In this document: piece after piece, positions 1-13,200 of the stretch
How the letters are laid out: every line of letters starts with the position of its first letter
How positions within the stretch are numbered: the first letter of the stretch is position 1
Notes under the pieces: generated by a model
Database searches by the model: none
Seen by the model: only the letters and a program-made list of their open reading frames with translations
Told to the model about the DNA's origin: nothing
NCBI GenBank assembly: GCA_963681505.1
Contig: OY811977.1
Location: 3,634,352 to 3,698,351, forward strand
Reading direction: 5' to 3'
DNA: 64,000 nucleotides
From: Eunapius fragilis
Taxonomy: Eukaryota > Porifera > Demospongiae > Spongillida > Spongillidae
Program-made: the position numbers and the translations under genes

Positions 1-145
1 CCGATCAGTCTTCGCCCACTGTAGGATAACTCTGAATTCCATGAATTTATTCCCCTTATAAGAGGAGGTAGACAATAGCATTCGTTCCTTCCCACTCCCA
101 TTGAAATCTCTATTCAGTGATGTGTCAATGTGTATTCTGGCACAT

Positions 146-186
146 CCCCCCCCCCCTCCCCCCCCCACCCCCCCCCCCCCCACCCC
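146..186. repeat. poly-C tract
   Basis: Almost pure cytosine for about 40 bases, with single T and A interruptions. It is one of many long G:C homopolymers in the window. Nothing else is recognised between the left edge and the first MITE. Confidence 0.9.
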
Positions 187-263
187 GCTGTGGAGGAGCA
201 TTCGCCTACTCCTCCGTTTTAGCTATTGCATGTGTATGGCTGTTTAGTACTAAATTTAGTATC

Positions 264-554
264 ACAAGTAAATAAAAACATTCTCTAACGAGAGAGTTGT
301 TGGTAGATGTAGGAGTGACCAATGGTGGTGTAAAAAGCACGGAAACAAGAGTGACAGAAAAATTGAAATAGGCTTATATTTAGCCCATTACTCAGGCATG
401 CGCTGTTATATTGTGAGTATGCTAAATATAGGCCTATTAGTAAAATCTCTGTCACTCTTGTTTCCGTGCTTTTTACACCACCATTGGTCAATCCTATTTA
501 CAAACAAGTCTCTCGTTAGAGATCTCTCGTTAGAGAATGTTTTTTTTTACTTGT
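264..554. mobile_element. Foldback MITE, family F1, copy 1
   Basis: The sequence is a long imperfect palindrome. The left arm starts acaagtaaataaaaa and the right arm ends ttttttacttgt; both contain the GGTGGTGTAAAAAGC block seen in every F1 copy. The centre carries the TTTAGC/GCTAAA loop-proximal block. There is no coding capacity. Short ORFs on both strands are read-throughs of the palindrome. The other copies are at 14962, 29504, 37981, 47233, 48090 and 61205 (half). Confidence 0.85.
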
Positions 555-742
555 TTCATAAGTTTTTTTCGCCCTATTGCAGTTAATAATCAAATGTCTT
601 TAATAATTATTATTATAATTAGTGGAATGTATGATGATGTATCCTTGCCCACATGCACCCTCTTCTTCTTCTAAGGGGCCGTCCTCCTCCCCATACTTGT
701 TCTGGCCAGGCAGGCCATGGTGGCAATGACGATGCAAGCCAG

Positions 743-841
743 GGGGGGCAGCACTGGTGGTGATGGTGGGGGCAGCACTGGTGGTGGTGGTGGGGGCAGC
801 GCTGGTGGTGGTGGTGGGGGCAGCACTGGCGGTGCCGGCGG
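743..841. repeat. 24-bp GGT/GGGGGCAGCACT minisatellite
   Basis: About four tandem copies of a 24-bp unit (GGGGGCAGCACT followed by GGT triplets). It produces artificial Gly/Ser-, Pro- or His/Cys-rich ORFs in several frames. The flanks, 555-742 and 842-1112, hold nothing else I recognise. Confidence 0.85.
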
Positions 842-1112
842 GAGGGCAGGCAGGGGCAGCACTGCTTCAGGAGGTGGCGGGGTGAAGGGGAGAGGAGTCG
901 GAGGATGAATGTAGTCATCCTCTTCCTCCTCTGACCCCTCGTTAGTGAAAAAACCTCTGGGGTCTTCAGCTGTAATCTACATGTACGTGACAGAGAGTAA
1001 CAAGTACTGCATTCTATTTTATTTTTCATGCAATGGCATAGGAGATTGCTACAGCTACCAACGTGACAATTGCACTTGTTTACTGTGAACAGGGCTTGCA
1101 TTTAGCTACATC

Positions 1113-1612
1113 TCACAAGGTGACACGTATTTCATTTTCCCACAAATCTACTGATATGCTGAAGTCTCCTGAAAATAGCTCAAGGTCCCCAGAATGGTAA
1201 CACATCTGGATGACACCAGCACTACATCTAAGACTATAACACGTACTGTGATTTACCAACAATATCAGCAACTGCACATGCAAATTGCTGTAAGCAGTGC
1301 TTGCTAGGTCTATTCGCAGGGTTGCATAGTCACCTACAGCGATGGTATGGACAGCATGCTGTTTTGAATATTTATTAACCATTTTTGCAGCATTTGTTCC
1401 ATATACAATGTCTGCTTTGTGCCTTAGTGATTGGTGCTTTGGCATTGTTGCTAAAGATGTTACAGAAAATTTCGACTCTTGTACTTTTGAAGGGGAATGA
1501 GAATTGCTATGTAAAGTGTCATTTACACTAACATTATCAAACTCTTGCTCACTCAGAACAGCTTGAGTATCACCAGCATCATTCACCCACTCCTCCCGTG
1601 TCCTCCTCCCTC
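1113..1612 (-). pseudogene. C-terminal part of a Ginger/KRBA2-like integrase-derived protein
   Basis: An open frame of about 165 codons without a convincing ATG; the frame runs upstream past a GTG. The second half contains VGDYATLRI, then YSLRCSAGVI, then CYHSGDLELFSGDF. This order resembles the small beta-barrel region downstream of the DDE integrase core in KRBA2-like and Ginger-type proteins, where a VGD...LRI strand is followed by YRLR...GV and a GDLE block. No integrase catalytic core is seen next to it. It is read as a relic of a cut-and-paste element; a domesticated exon is the alternative. The family match is from memory of the pattern only. Confidence 0.5.
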
Positions 1613-2611
1613 CTCACTCCTCCCACTTCTTTCCCTCCTCCCCTTTCTCCCTCTGGTCATGTGTAGATGCATGCCTGCCAATATCATGGAACAAACTGAG
1701 AGCATCAGGGATAAGGCCACAGAGGTCTCAATTGCAATTGGTGAGACATGTGACATGGACATCAGTGTATTTACCCTGCATGGCTTCAGCAGTTTAGTTA
1801 CCCACGTAGCGTCAGTATAAATGAGGCGCATGTCATATAACCAACCTGAGGTAATCAACACCCATGATCCCCACCTATGCCACTCCCCCAAGTGGTTGTT
1901 TGTGGGTGGACACCTTCACCTTCTCTGTGTGTGACCCCTGTGACCCCACGTGGGCTGCGGAGTGGGGACGGCCCCTCCGCCTAACTGCTTATGAGATGGC
2001 ACTCTTTCACAGCACGTCAAATAATTGATTTCGATTTTTAAAATCTGACTCCCGTTTTACAGCGACAACACTTTATTTTCAGGTGGTCGTAGAAATACAT
2101 GTAACCGCGGCAACCCTGGTCTTCTATGGTGTGTTTTTATTTTATTTTTAGAATTGTATCTAATTAACATGTGACAAAAGAAAGAATGTATGAATGACCA
2201 TGCATGACAAAAATAGAACTAAATGGGCACGGGCGGTTTTTGTTACCAGGCATGGAACGAACGAGTGCATCTGTTTTCCTTTGTCTTGTGATAATTAAAG
2301 CACGCATAACTTTACACGTTCTCTATAAGAACAGGAATGATTAAAACGGGTTTAGAAGTTGCATTGGATGAACGCCTTTATGCATACGCTTCACCTTAGT
2401 AAAAAGTAAGTACAAATCTCATTACTTGCTTGTTTTTTAAAACTTACATCGTTAATGCCATCCCTCTTACATGTACGTGCACGCTATCCTTTTGACACGT
2501 GAGTAGCGCGTTACATTGTGAATTCATTTGTTTTTAATGATTACAGACCGATTAAAGCTTATTCCATCACATCTGATTTCAAGTACGACGGGTGTGGCGA
2601 CGGCTGTGTTT
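1613..2611. other. Intergenic, nothing recognised
   Basis: Pyrimidine-rich stretch at 1590-1660, then unremarkable sequence. The overlapping ORFs on the two strands show no family resemblance. Confidence 0.6.
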
Positions 2612-2766
2612 TGTCGGGCGGCTGTGCCTGGTTTTATGGCTGTGCTTGGGTCCATGGCTGTGCCTGGTATCAAAACTGTGCCTGGTACCATGGCTGTGCC
2701 TGATACCATGGCTGTGCCTGGTACCATGGCTGTGCTTGGTTCCATGGCTGTGCCTGGTACCATGAC
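2612..2766. repeat. 18-bp minisatellite (GGTACCATGGCTGTGCCT)
   Basis: About eight tandem 18-bp units with a few substitutions. Because 18 is a multiple of three, it opens ORFs in several frames (repeated VPGTMA, GTRHSH or WYHGCA); these are not genes. Confidence 0.92.
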
Positions 2767-4512
2767 GCCTTGTTCCACCGCTGTGTCTATAGTGCTCCTG
2801 CCGTGTGTTGCACTGTTCTCCTTGATGTGGATCACGTGAATATTGCCATAGTAACGAGGAGTCACTTCCCAGCAAGACTGCTCGTGAGCGTAGGTAGACG
2901 GATGGTATTTGTCGTATTTCTCCCTTGCTAAATTGTGGTAACTGTCCGAAGAATATACGGTGGCTATGACTAATGCAGAAGTACCACTATCACTTCACGC
3001 CTCATGCATATCTGACCAGGGATTGCAATGATCCAAGAGAGTCGGTGAGCGCTTATGTACTGTTAAATTTTAAATGCGATAACAGTTTGATAATCGCTAT
3101 TGGGGATTTTTGTTTTGTGTAATACCGTCGTAAAACGATATCGTTATTAATTATACGCATCAACACTCGAGATATAGTCATGCGTTTGTCTGCAAAGATA
3201 TTCTGTTTACTTATGTAAGTACGCAACTATTTTTTGGGTTGCATGTCACGTGCATTTCAGTCGTCGGCTTGGGGGAGGGGACAACATACGGTGTCGGGGG
3301 CGGGACGGGGGAACATTATATCGCTGGCTGCTGTGCACGGTGGTGGTTAGTTGGACGTAGCCCGACCTTCGCATTTGGCGGAGGCTAAGGTCGGATATCA
3401 AGTCGATACTATTTTGTATCATGTGGGCTATAGCCCACATCAAATCATTGGCTTGATACCCGACCTTCCATCAAAACGCGAAGGTCTGGCTAGGATGCGG
3501 TGAGGGAAAGGGGGCGGGGGGGGGGGGGGGGAGGGATATTTTCCGGCTGGTCATTAGTCATATTCTCTGACATCGGTATATACGAAACTAGTTATATATA
3601 GAACCAGATGTTTGGAACAAGCGAAAACGGTACTGGTTACCCCCCTAATACTTTTCACGGCTTGCTGCCGGGGGACGAGGTTTACTCATATACGGGAAGC
3701 GGATTTGCTTTACCATAATAGCGCGATTCGAGCGGGAAATGAGCACTTTATTTACGTGCACAATTCCAACTCCGTATAGCGGATAAGGTGAAACCCAAAC
3801 GTATGATCTAATAAATAGCTATAGAAATGTGAAGCGATTGGGACGCTCTGCCAGAAGGATATATATGCAGAATCAGCGGTCGCCAGGAAAGTGATGGTGT
3901 TCAAAAAGACATCCTGTAGCATGTGTTCCGTTGCTAGTACATAGGGGTAGTGTGGTTTGGATTTTTAAGCAGACATGTATCTAATTTTTTCAAAACAAAG
4001 TTACAATTTAAGCTATTTAAATGTTTGTGAGAGCAATAATGGTCCGGACTCTCGTATCTTAATCTATTTTATCTGTCGGTGTATATTCCATGCTCATGTA
4101 TTATTAAATAATCATGTAGTGTATATATTAATATTGAAGATTAAATAAATGTATGAAAAATGGCTACTCTTGAATTTTATTAACTAACCGCATGTTATAA
4201 AAAGTTTTGCCACCTCTTCTTTATATTTAGAAAGGTTATTAGGTGCAAACTGCATATCCTAATTGATCAAAATTACGTTTGTTATGACTAAACTTTCCTT
4301 ACTTCGTATACAATGAAGTCGATACACGTTAATTAAGAAGCCCTCTCTGTCTGTCCAAAGATTAAAACACTGTAACTAATGTCCATACACATGTAACTTT
4401 GAATGCATGTGTCTCAACGAATTAATGTAGATACCGAGCAGATTTCTACATTACACTACAGCATTTTCATCTCTCTGAGATGCTATGAAAGCACCATAAA
4501 AAACTATTAATA
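2767..4512. other. Intergenic, with one hairpin and a G-run
   Basis: No gene is recognised. It contains the palindromic element at 3358-3492 (listed separately) and a G-rich run at about 3508-3533. The rest is AT-rich and featureless. Confidence 0.6.
3358..3492. repeat. Palindromic element with a 20-bp perfect core
   Basis: Outer arms TAGCCCGACCTTCGC and GCGAAGGTCTGGCTA, middle arms GATATCAAG and CTTGATACC, and the perfect palindrome ATGTGGGCTATAGCCCACAT at 3421-3440. The layout is that of a small non-autonomous foldback element. No target-site duplication could be settled. Confidence 0.7.
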
Positions 4513-6052
4513 TCTGGGTTAGGTCTATTTCACGGAAAGAAGCGTTATGAGTTTTTATCATGCACTGCATGGAGCCTTCTCATATCAACCCTTCCACAAA
4601 AGATGAGAAGTGCATATTACGGCGAAAGACAAGTCTTCAAGTTACATTTATGTATTCTTCTATACTTCTTTCATAATTAGCAAACATTCAACACACTGCT
4701 CAACATTCAATCAACAACAGCCACTTTTTAAGAACGGTTAATTGTCTTCATCTCTGGTCCTTGGTGTTCCACATGAACAGTGAACCCTGGTTGATAAGTT
4801 TATCAGAATTTCTGCGTTCTTGGAAATTCTTCCATGTAAGCACTTAGCAAATGACGTCTTATCAAGTCCTGGTGGAAAATGCATGTATTTTTCTGGTCTT
4901 TTCCCATAGCAATTAGTAGCGGCATATGCAACTGCAAACGGGCCACAATCATCAGAACTTTCTGGCACGTAACATCCATGAAGTTCAATTTAATTCTCGG
5001 ATACACGGATGCAAGCTATTGTTTGAATGAATTATTTCGACATTTGCATGAATGATAAACGTACAGCAATAATGATTTCAAAGACTGAAGTAAAGAAAGA
5101 GCTGTTGCTTCAGTGTACACGTATTTCTTTTTCTTTTCTTCCTTGGCTGATGAGAGAATGGCAATTACAACTCGTTGTAAGTATGATGAAGCGTCAGTTG
5201 CTGTGATCATGACAAGTTCATCGAACAACGCCACTGTCACACTCTGATACTTAAATCAACGATTAGGGAGGGTATACCTTCAGCTTCATTTGGCTCTTGC
5301 ACTATCGGTTCTTTTAAAGACTTCCTTGTAAACCATTGATGATAGGTCACCAATAACAACTATAAGTTCCTTAAGATTTGCTGTTTTTTATGTGATGTAG
5401 CAGTGTGAAAGACTGTCATAAACATTTACACTGGTTCATCAATACCATTAGACACAGACGCAACAGCCAGCCAACGATGCAGTACCTCATCGTACAGAAT
5501 CTAAACAAATAATTTAATCCTTTTTCTTTTTATCGAAAAGGTCATGCTGTACGGTACCCGCATGCACCCAACGTCTGAAATCCATCAGAGCGTTTGATGT
5601 GCCATAAGTATATCAATAATTGATGCGTTAAAATCCAGGTGGCACGAGATTCTAAAATCTTCATAGCGATGGAATTCCTTTCACTCTGCTTTTTTTTTCC
5701 TACGAACAGCAACTTCTAGTTTAATCGCCGCTTTATTTCTACTCTTGCCACATTTATCTCTGGTTTCTTCTATGTTATTATATTTCACTGCGTGTTCATG
5801 TCATTGACAAATGCCAAAGACCAAAGATGAAGACATGATTGCATTTTCACATGGCGAAATAGATGTAAATTCGATACACCACTTGTCTTCCGCCGTAAAT
5901 AAGCATTTATCATCTTTTGTGGAAGGGCTGATATGCAGAAGGCTCCATGCAGTGATATATAAACTTATAGCGCTTCGTTCCGTGATATAGTCCTGCGTTC
6001 CGTTCCGTACGCGTTCTGCTCCATTCCGTTCCGTTCCGTGAAATAGACTTAA
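4513..6052. mobile_element. TIR DNA transposon relic carrying a Ulp1-like protease
   Basis: Long terminal inverted repeats bound this segment: the left arm (about 4520-4633) matches the reverse complement of the right arm (about 5881-6050). Shared blocks are TCTATTTCACGGAA, CACTGCATGGAGCCTTCT, CCCTTCCACAAAAGATG and TTACGGCG-AAGACAAG. The right arm has an extra expansion of GTTCC motifs (about 5990-6040). The interior holds a minus-strand Ulp1-like fragment. No transposase is recognisable, so the superfamily is unknown. Short ORFs lying across the right arm are not genes. Confidence 0.72.
4738..4998 (-). pseudogene. Ulp1-like cysteine protease, C-terminal fragment
   Basis: The frame reads ...GCYVPESSDDCGPFAVAYAA, then NCYGKRPEKY. 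This matches the catalytic-cysteine block of C48/Ulp1 peptidases (DCG followed by small and hydrophobic residues), and aligns with the DCGVFSIAFATELC block of the Ginger-like element at 53.9-54.5 kb. The upstream His and Asp blocks are not found in a continuous frame. It lies inside the TIR element at 4513-6052, so it is taken as transposon cargo rather than a host SUMO protease. Confidence 0.62.
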
Positions 6053-7223
6053 TGTATGCCAGTGAACATAATCCACTTATACGGCAATGCCACCCAAATG
6101 CATCAAAAACATACACATGTATAGGGGAACAATGAATTAAATATTTATCGACGGATGTAAGGAAAATGTTAGAGCCCTGTTTTACTATATTGGACACATG
6201 GCATCACTGTAAATCATTTTCAAGTGCAATAAGTATAATTAGTTACTAAATTTTAGTATAGTTGTGCCTATGCATAATGTGTATTGTATATGGTGTCGAA
6301 TTGATATTATACAGGAATACACAAATTAGTGAAACACTGAAGGGTTATGCTGAAGCGATTAGTTCTTTGGCCCACTTCAACACCCTGTCTAGCTCGAGTT
6401 CGTCGTTAGCAGAAGGAAGTAGAAGAAGAACAATAAGAGTTGGACAGAGTACGAGACGTGGGCACGAGCATTTTTGCTCCCTAAAAGCGCAGGGAGATGT
6501 GACACGGAACCAATGCAAAACTGTTCCTGTTTGTGTTATCGTTGGATAGTGACAAAGAGGGAAATGATCAGACTCATGGTTGTATTTCCAGACGCGAGTT
6601 ACGTTGTTTTTTTAAAATGACTTGACTTCATTATTCGACACCAATCCTATATGGAACCTGCTTCTGCAGGTACCGATCGGGCCAGCCATTTCAAAGAAGG
6701 AAATTGTGTAACGAATGGCATCATATACCATTATGTAAACGCATTCGTGGCTCCAGCTGGTGGTCTCTACTTTTGACCCTTGTTTTGTTTATCTTGTTCA
6801 GTAATAATACATTAGATTGCTTTTGCAGTTAAGTTCACTACAAAGGCATAGCACAAAAGTTAATTTTAACAGTCCCTTACTCAAAGTCTTTGGTGTTTCT
6901 TAATTACTCCGTATGTACCCTGGTGCATTTAGCAATAGAGCAGAATGGTATCGAACTGGGTTGTCCATTTACTACAGGTTCTTTTTGACCCACCATGGGA
7001 GTGTGTTCATGCACTTTACTATGTTACTGCGACCATCTGTGCCCCAGTTTCTCCAAAGTTTTCTATGCAGGTAGTTTGGATTTCATCCTGTAATACTCAG
7101 GCAGTTTATAACTGTTAAACTGAATCAATGTAACATTGTGCATCATTATTCAAAATGTATAAAAATTGACACTAATCAGCTATAAAAATAAAAAATTTCA
7201 TTCTCTTATGAGCATTCATGATT
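6053..7223. other. Intergenic 3' of the NWD1-like gene
   Basis: Apart from the F3 element (about 6395-6680) nothing is recognised. The 3' end of the NWD1-like transcript should lie near its right edge, since an AATAAA on the minus strand overlaps the stop codon. Confidence 0.6.
6395..6680 (+). mobile_element. Dispersed GAA-rich element, family F3, copy 1
   Basis: GAA-rich start (AGTAGAAGAAGAA), the middle block GGGCACGAGCATTTTTGCTC shared with the other copies, a T-run, then AATCCTATATG and a terminal hairpin at 6653-6674 (GGAACCTGC, loop TTCT, GCAGGTACC; one mispair). The other copies are at 30868, 39145 and 60550 (inverted), with a split copy at 15548/16818. Confidence 0.65.
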
Positions 7224-10200
7224 TTATTGGACTAAATCTTTTTTCCTAATGTATAAAATGGCAATTGCTCCTGACTTTGTGGTAGATGACAGAATGGCAA
7301 CATGATCAGTGATTCTAGCCATAGATAAGTGCTTAATTTGCGACTGCAAATCAAATGTAGACTGGACTTTTCCAGAACCAATTTTCCAACATTTAATAGT
7401 TCCATCCCTAGAACCAGTTATGATATGGTCATGATCCATTAATAGCATGCACATTACAGCATGTGTGTGCCCAATATAGTCAACTGCACGGTCTCCAGTA
7501 ATGACACTCCAAGCAGTTAATTGACTATCAGCACAGTGGGCACCTGCAATCACCATTTTATCATCCGGAGTGAAGAGAATACACTTTACACTGTCACTGT
7601 ATTTAAATTGATGTATACAAGTGTGATTTTGCATACTCCAAATGCAAACTGTAGTATCATCAGAGCCACTTGCAATAAGTGCATTGTCTCTGCTGATCTG
7701 TACACATCCCACAACTTTGGTATGTCCAGCTAATGTTGCAATGCATTTACCATCCACTAGGTTCCAAACCCGCACAGTGCAATCAGATGAACCACTCACT
7801 GCGATTGCGTCATCATTAGAGATGGTGAGGCATCTGATACCAGCAGTGTGGCCAGAGTAAATGGTGCAATGAAGTAGGCTACATGACCACATCTTTATCA
7901 TGCCATCAGCAGCTCCAGATACCAATGAATAGCTACCTAATCCAAAAAGGCATGCTACTGCTCCAGAATGTCCTTGAATAGTGTGCATCATTTTAAATGT
8001 TGCTAAGCTCCATACTGTTAATGTGCCTTCCTTAGTGCCTGATATGAGAAGGCAATCACTTGCAATAATTGCGAGACAAGATGCAGGAAACAAAATGGTA
8101 TGCAAACATTTGCCATTTGATAAACTCCAAATTTTTATTGAGTCTTGTGCTCCAGATGCCACTAACCCCAGAGCCATAGAAGATGCTATGCACTCTGGCT
8201 GCTTGTGGTGCTGTTCAACTGAAAGCACGCTTTTTGTATCATGCTTCCACACCTTAATGGATTTATCATTTGAGCCAGAAATAATCAGGCCAGCTGAAGC
8301 AGCAATCATGATGCAAGATACCCATGATGAATGCCCTTCCAGTGTCTGCAGACATTTACCTTCTTCAATACTCCACACTTTTAAGTAGTCATCCTTCGAT
8401 CCAGTTACTAAGGTGGTTCCTCCAGGCAGTACAGCTAGGCACCACACATCTGCCAAGTGTCCTTCGAGAATTTTCAAATACAATCCTGAGATAGAATCCC
8501 AGATAATGATTGTACTGTCTAATGAACCAGTCAAAATATTACCATTAGTAGTGGCTATGCATTTAATTCCTTTAGAATGTCCAGACAAAGTATGAATAAG
8601 TTTTCCATTATTTAAGTCCCAGACCTTAGCAGTTTTATCTTCAGAACCAGTGATGATGACTGAACTATTGCCAATATTTTCTAGAAGAAGGCAAGTAATA
8701 TTTTTTGAATGTGCACTAATTATGTGAATTACTTCGTTTGTCTCAAGTTCACAAATTCCAAAACATCCATTTTCTGCAGCAGATATAACTATCTTATTGC
8801 AACAATCAACCGTAATGCAACTAATGGCTTTGTTGTATAAAGATGGTGCTACATTTATATGCTTCAGCTGTGTATTATAGTAGTACAATGAACCATCCTT
8901 TGTTCCAGCAATTAGGTTCTGTCCATCAGAGGTAGCAGCAATGGATGTTAATTCACAAGAAGCAGAGTAATTTAAAAGCTCCTCTCTGCTGTTTAGATTC
9001 CAGGCCATCATCCGATGACTACAAACAGAAAATATGATGTTCCCAGCAGTAAGAAATGCAGGAACTCCATTCGCTGGTATTTTCAAAGTACAAAGGTGTT
9101 GGATGCGTTGGATGGAACTAAAATCCCAAATATTAATAATGCCGCACCCTGCACCCTTTGAACATGAGAACAGTAAAGGAAATGAAATTGACATGCAAAG
9201 AACCACTTGAGGATGTCCATACAAGGTTGTTTTAAGTGGTCCACCTGGGGGTATAAGGCAATTGTTGTGTGGAATAATTTCAATGTCGTTTATTGAAGAA
9301 TTCATTGCCCAGTATTCAGCATCAGTGAGCAATTGATGAAAGCCAAAAGGTTGTTGTAATGAATGTAGTCTACCAATTAATGCTGCAGCAAGGCTGGTGT
9401 CATTTCGTTTAATGCTTGCTGCTGACAGTGATAATGTTTCACATATTGTCTCGATTGTTGCATCTGTGCTTTTAGATATTGCTAGCTCAAAGTCTTCAAT
9501 AACACTGTCAAGGCTCATGGCGATCATTTTAGTGTGAAGCCAGTCAAAATTACAAAGCGATATTGCCTTCAGTTTCTCTATCTGCCTAGAGAAGAGTAGG
9601 TGAAATGGCAATTCATTTAATTTACGCAGATTATAGATTTCATTGGAATATTTGAGAGGTTGCTCAGCTACCTGTCTATTTGCATTATCGATTGTTATGC
9701 CAAGATGGGCAAGCGTTATAGTCTTCCCTCTACCTCCACCCCAGGTACCCTCAAAAAACACGGACAATAATGAATGATATTGTATCATGGCAGATTCGCA
9801 GAGATATCTTTTTTCGGCTGCTTGGTGGAATTGGCGATGATACCAGGCTAAAGTTACCTTTCCACATGTGTTTTGTTCAGCCAGGTAATTGTTTATTTCA
9901 AACCTAATTCGCTTCCACAACAAGGCAGGTAAGCGAACTATTCCCTTTACAGATGGTTCCCAATGCTCATATACATCATTCAAAACCTCATCATCAAGAG
10001 ATAGCACATCTTCAAGTTCCAATTCTGACAAACCGTTTCGAGCTGCTGTTAGGTAACCTAATGATTTCCTCACTGGAGTACTGCCATAGTGATTTTCCAG
10101 AGACTGGAAGAAATTGGTTAGAGCATCATCGATTGAAGTTACTGAGGTAAATTCAGCAGCACTTGTATATGACCTCCACTTCTGTGCTTGATGAAACATT

Positions 10201-13200
10201 AATCTCAAATGCAATGGCTGAGGGGAGACAGAAAAAGCTTTCAGTACAGCACTTGATTGCTCTGAAGTAATTTTTCGCCCTATTCCTTTCAACCATGTAT
10301 TCATGAGGAATAAACCAGTTTCTTGAGGCATAGCAATTACTTCTATGTAGCAGTATTGAAATGGTAATATAGTTTGGAGTGTTTGTAAGCAATTATATTC
10401 TTCTGGAAGAATAGATACAATTATATGAACATTTGGAGGGGGAGACTTAGGAAGCCAGTTGAAGGTGTGTGCACCATCAGAAGGAGACAACTGATCAACA
10501 GCATCAATGAAGATACCAAGGTGTTGATCCTCCTTAAGTGGTATGCCTTCAAGTAATTGGTCCATGAAATATTGTAAAATTTTCAAATAGTTGTACTCTT
10601 CAAAAGCAGGGGCACTGATTTCAAACATGGAACAAAGTTGAGCACAGATGCTAATGAGTACACTTCGTATCGATGAACTAGCTGGTGATGTTCCTAGGAA
10701 GCGGACAAGAGTAAAACTATTATCACCCATCCAAGTTTTAAAATGCAGTGCAGATTTTGCTACCAGAGATGTTTTGCCCGAGCCTGATGGACCATATAAA
10801 ATAAGGGGCTTCTGTTTGTGGGATTTAATGAAGTTATGGATTTGATCAAGAATGCTCTCCCTACCACAAAAAGAGTCACATTTACTGCAACAAAACTTCG
10901 CATGGTGAAAGACGTCCTGATGAAGGGGACTGAAATATGATTGCCTAACAATTAATGCCTTCTCAATTAACAATTGAATATCTAACTGAATGTGATTACA
11001 CAACATTCTTAAATAGTCTTCATGCTCTGCCAAATTTGGATCAATACCAGTACATGACCATGTTACTTCATATTTACGTATGTTTGTTGAGTTTAGAACA
11101 GCTGGAATCCTTTCATTTTTAAGACAATTTAAGAATTCCTGGGCTGTACTGTTAATTTTATTCTGAGAGTCCATATCAATATATTTAGAAGCAGCTTTAT
11201 CACTGGTATTAATCCCCTCAATCTGCCTCATGTAGCTCAGGCAGTGGTCATTTGGGGATCCAAGTGCCAGAATGCCATGTCTGATTTCATCTTCCGTGAC
11301 TAGGTAGAGAGATACATTATTCATACATTACGCATGCATGCATGAATGGATACAAGAATTCAAGGTATTGGGAAAAACAGTTTTACACCACCAATTCATT
11401 ATCTATAAATATAAATGTTGAATGCAAATAGCCTGTAAGATAAAACGTAATTTTCATGTAGCATGTTACAATTTCTCACACAATGGATACTGTAATATCA
11501 GAAATCATGTCTAGAATTATTACTAAGTGCTAGTACCTGCAAAAGAATTAAATTAAGTACATGTCACATGGTACTTAGCATGCAATAGTAGAAGTACTGA
11601 CGAGAATCAGGTATACACACAAAAAAGGCTAATGTTATACTTTGGTTTGTACATATACCCACCGTAATGCATATACAAGTACATGCATGATGTACACACA
11701 GTAGTGTACTGTTTGTAAGTTGCAAATGAAAACTGCAGATGCAAATATACTCACCAGATTGTTTGTACACATGGGACCGCTCTAAAGTAATTCTTTGTTC
11801 TGCAAAGGCGATGTCGGCCAGCTGCCAAATAAGGTCTCGCAGCTTGTCAAATTCATTCCACCACATTGAGCTGTGCTGTCGTCTGAGAGGCATTACATTA
11901 CTTGTAAATTGTGGGAAATATGTTGTGATGGGTTGTAGTTGGTAGACAGGGGGGTCAGCATTGGTGTCTAATGTATACCACATTGTAAGTAGCATAGTTT
12001 CCAAACCATGTGCATTCGAAAGGTTTATGAACAGCTCAAATTCTTCAGTAGGTATCGCTGAAAGGAGTGGTATGTATCCATAGCGATTCCCAAGTAAAGC
12101 CTGAAAAGAAATTGTTTTCCAGACTTATATTGCTGAATGCTTATCTTACACCTTAGCAGAGATATAAGGACGCGACATACCATGTCCACATGTAGATGTA
12201 ATTATCAAGTTGTGTTTACCATACATTTTAATCTTGTATGTATTAAATCCTCTGTCGATGACTTGTAATATCAGTTTTGCAAGGTTTTGATGGAGTTGTG
12301 CAAGGTTTGATGTATGCGAATACTACATCACCACTAATAACACACTGAAGTGTGTAGTATTGGAGATTGAGAGTGACAATACAAATACATGCATATGCTT
12401 TAATATTGAATTAAATATGAGTGAGGTGGACTACCCTGCTGGTAAACTCATAATGTAGTGTAGAAAACATGTATCCACTCACAATGAATGAAGGTCCAAG
12501 TGATAGTCTCTGGCAGTTGAGAATCTCTTGGATACAAACATCACTTGTCAGGTGATGTGAAATATTTTCCTCTCTCACACCCCACCTCATATCTATCACC
12601 TGGAATTCTAGACCTTTGCTTTGACAGTATGCTTGAAGGGCAGGAAACACATCCTGTGCTAGTCTGTTGCGCTCATGGATGAAGTCTAAACAATATGAAA
12701 TTTAAATTTTAAATTACAAAATCCAAAGGGTATGCTCATAATGTGTACAGAAGCACAAAGTTTTACAGATGGCACGTTGAAAACTGCCAAGAAATATGAT
12801 TGCTATTTTGGGTTATGTGAAACTGTTGAGTATGTTGCATGTGCCCACCACATGCATGTTCAAGTGATGTCTGAAAATTGGTGATGACTGCATGTTGATC
12901 AGCAGCTTGGAAACAGAGTAATGACAAAATTTTGGGGCTATGGTATGCTGTTAAGTACAGGATAATAAAGTACAGGTAGGTCAGCCTAAACAATGGATAC
13001 AATGTTATACAAGAAATTGTCTACTGTATTCATCATGCATTATGTAATCAGATTCTCTAATAAGAGTTGATCTTATTACTCCAACCCAAGCATGCACTAG
13101 TCTTATGAAATATTGTTTTAATACATGTACAATACATTTATTTCTACCTTATGGTGAATGCTTAAAGCCTTCCGTTCAGCCTTTATAATTATCTATTTTC

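Noticed and set aside
619-1101. His/Cys- and Pro-rich ORFs on both strands
   Set aside because: They are frames opened by the 24-bp minisatellite; composition follows the repeat unit and no start or family motif is present.
2518-2875. Four overlapping ORFs on both strands
   Set aside because: All are generated by the 18-bp minisatellite, whose length is a multiple of three.
5801-6197. Two minus-strand ORFs of more than 90 codons
   Set aside because: They lie across the right inverted repeat of the Ulp1-bearing element and its GTTCC expansion; no protein motif.
7521-10951. Plus- and minus-strand ORFs overlapping the NWD1-like last exon
   Set aside because: Shadow frames of the long coding exon; no independent motif.
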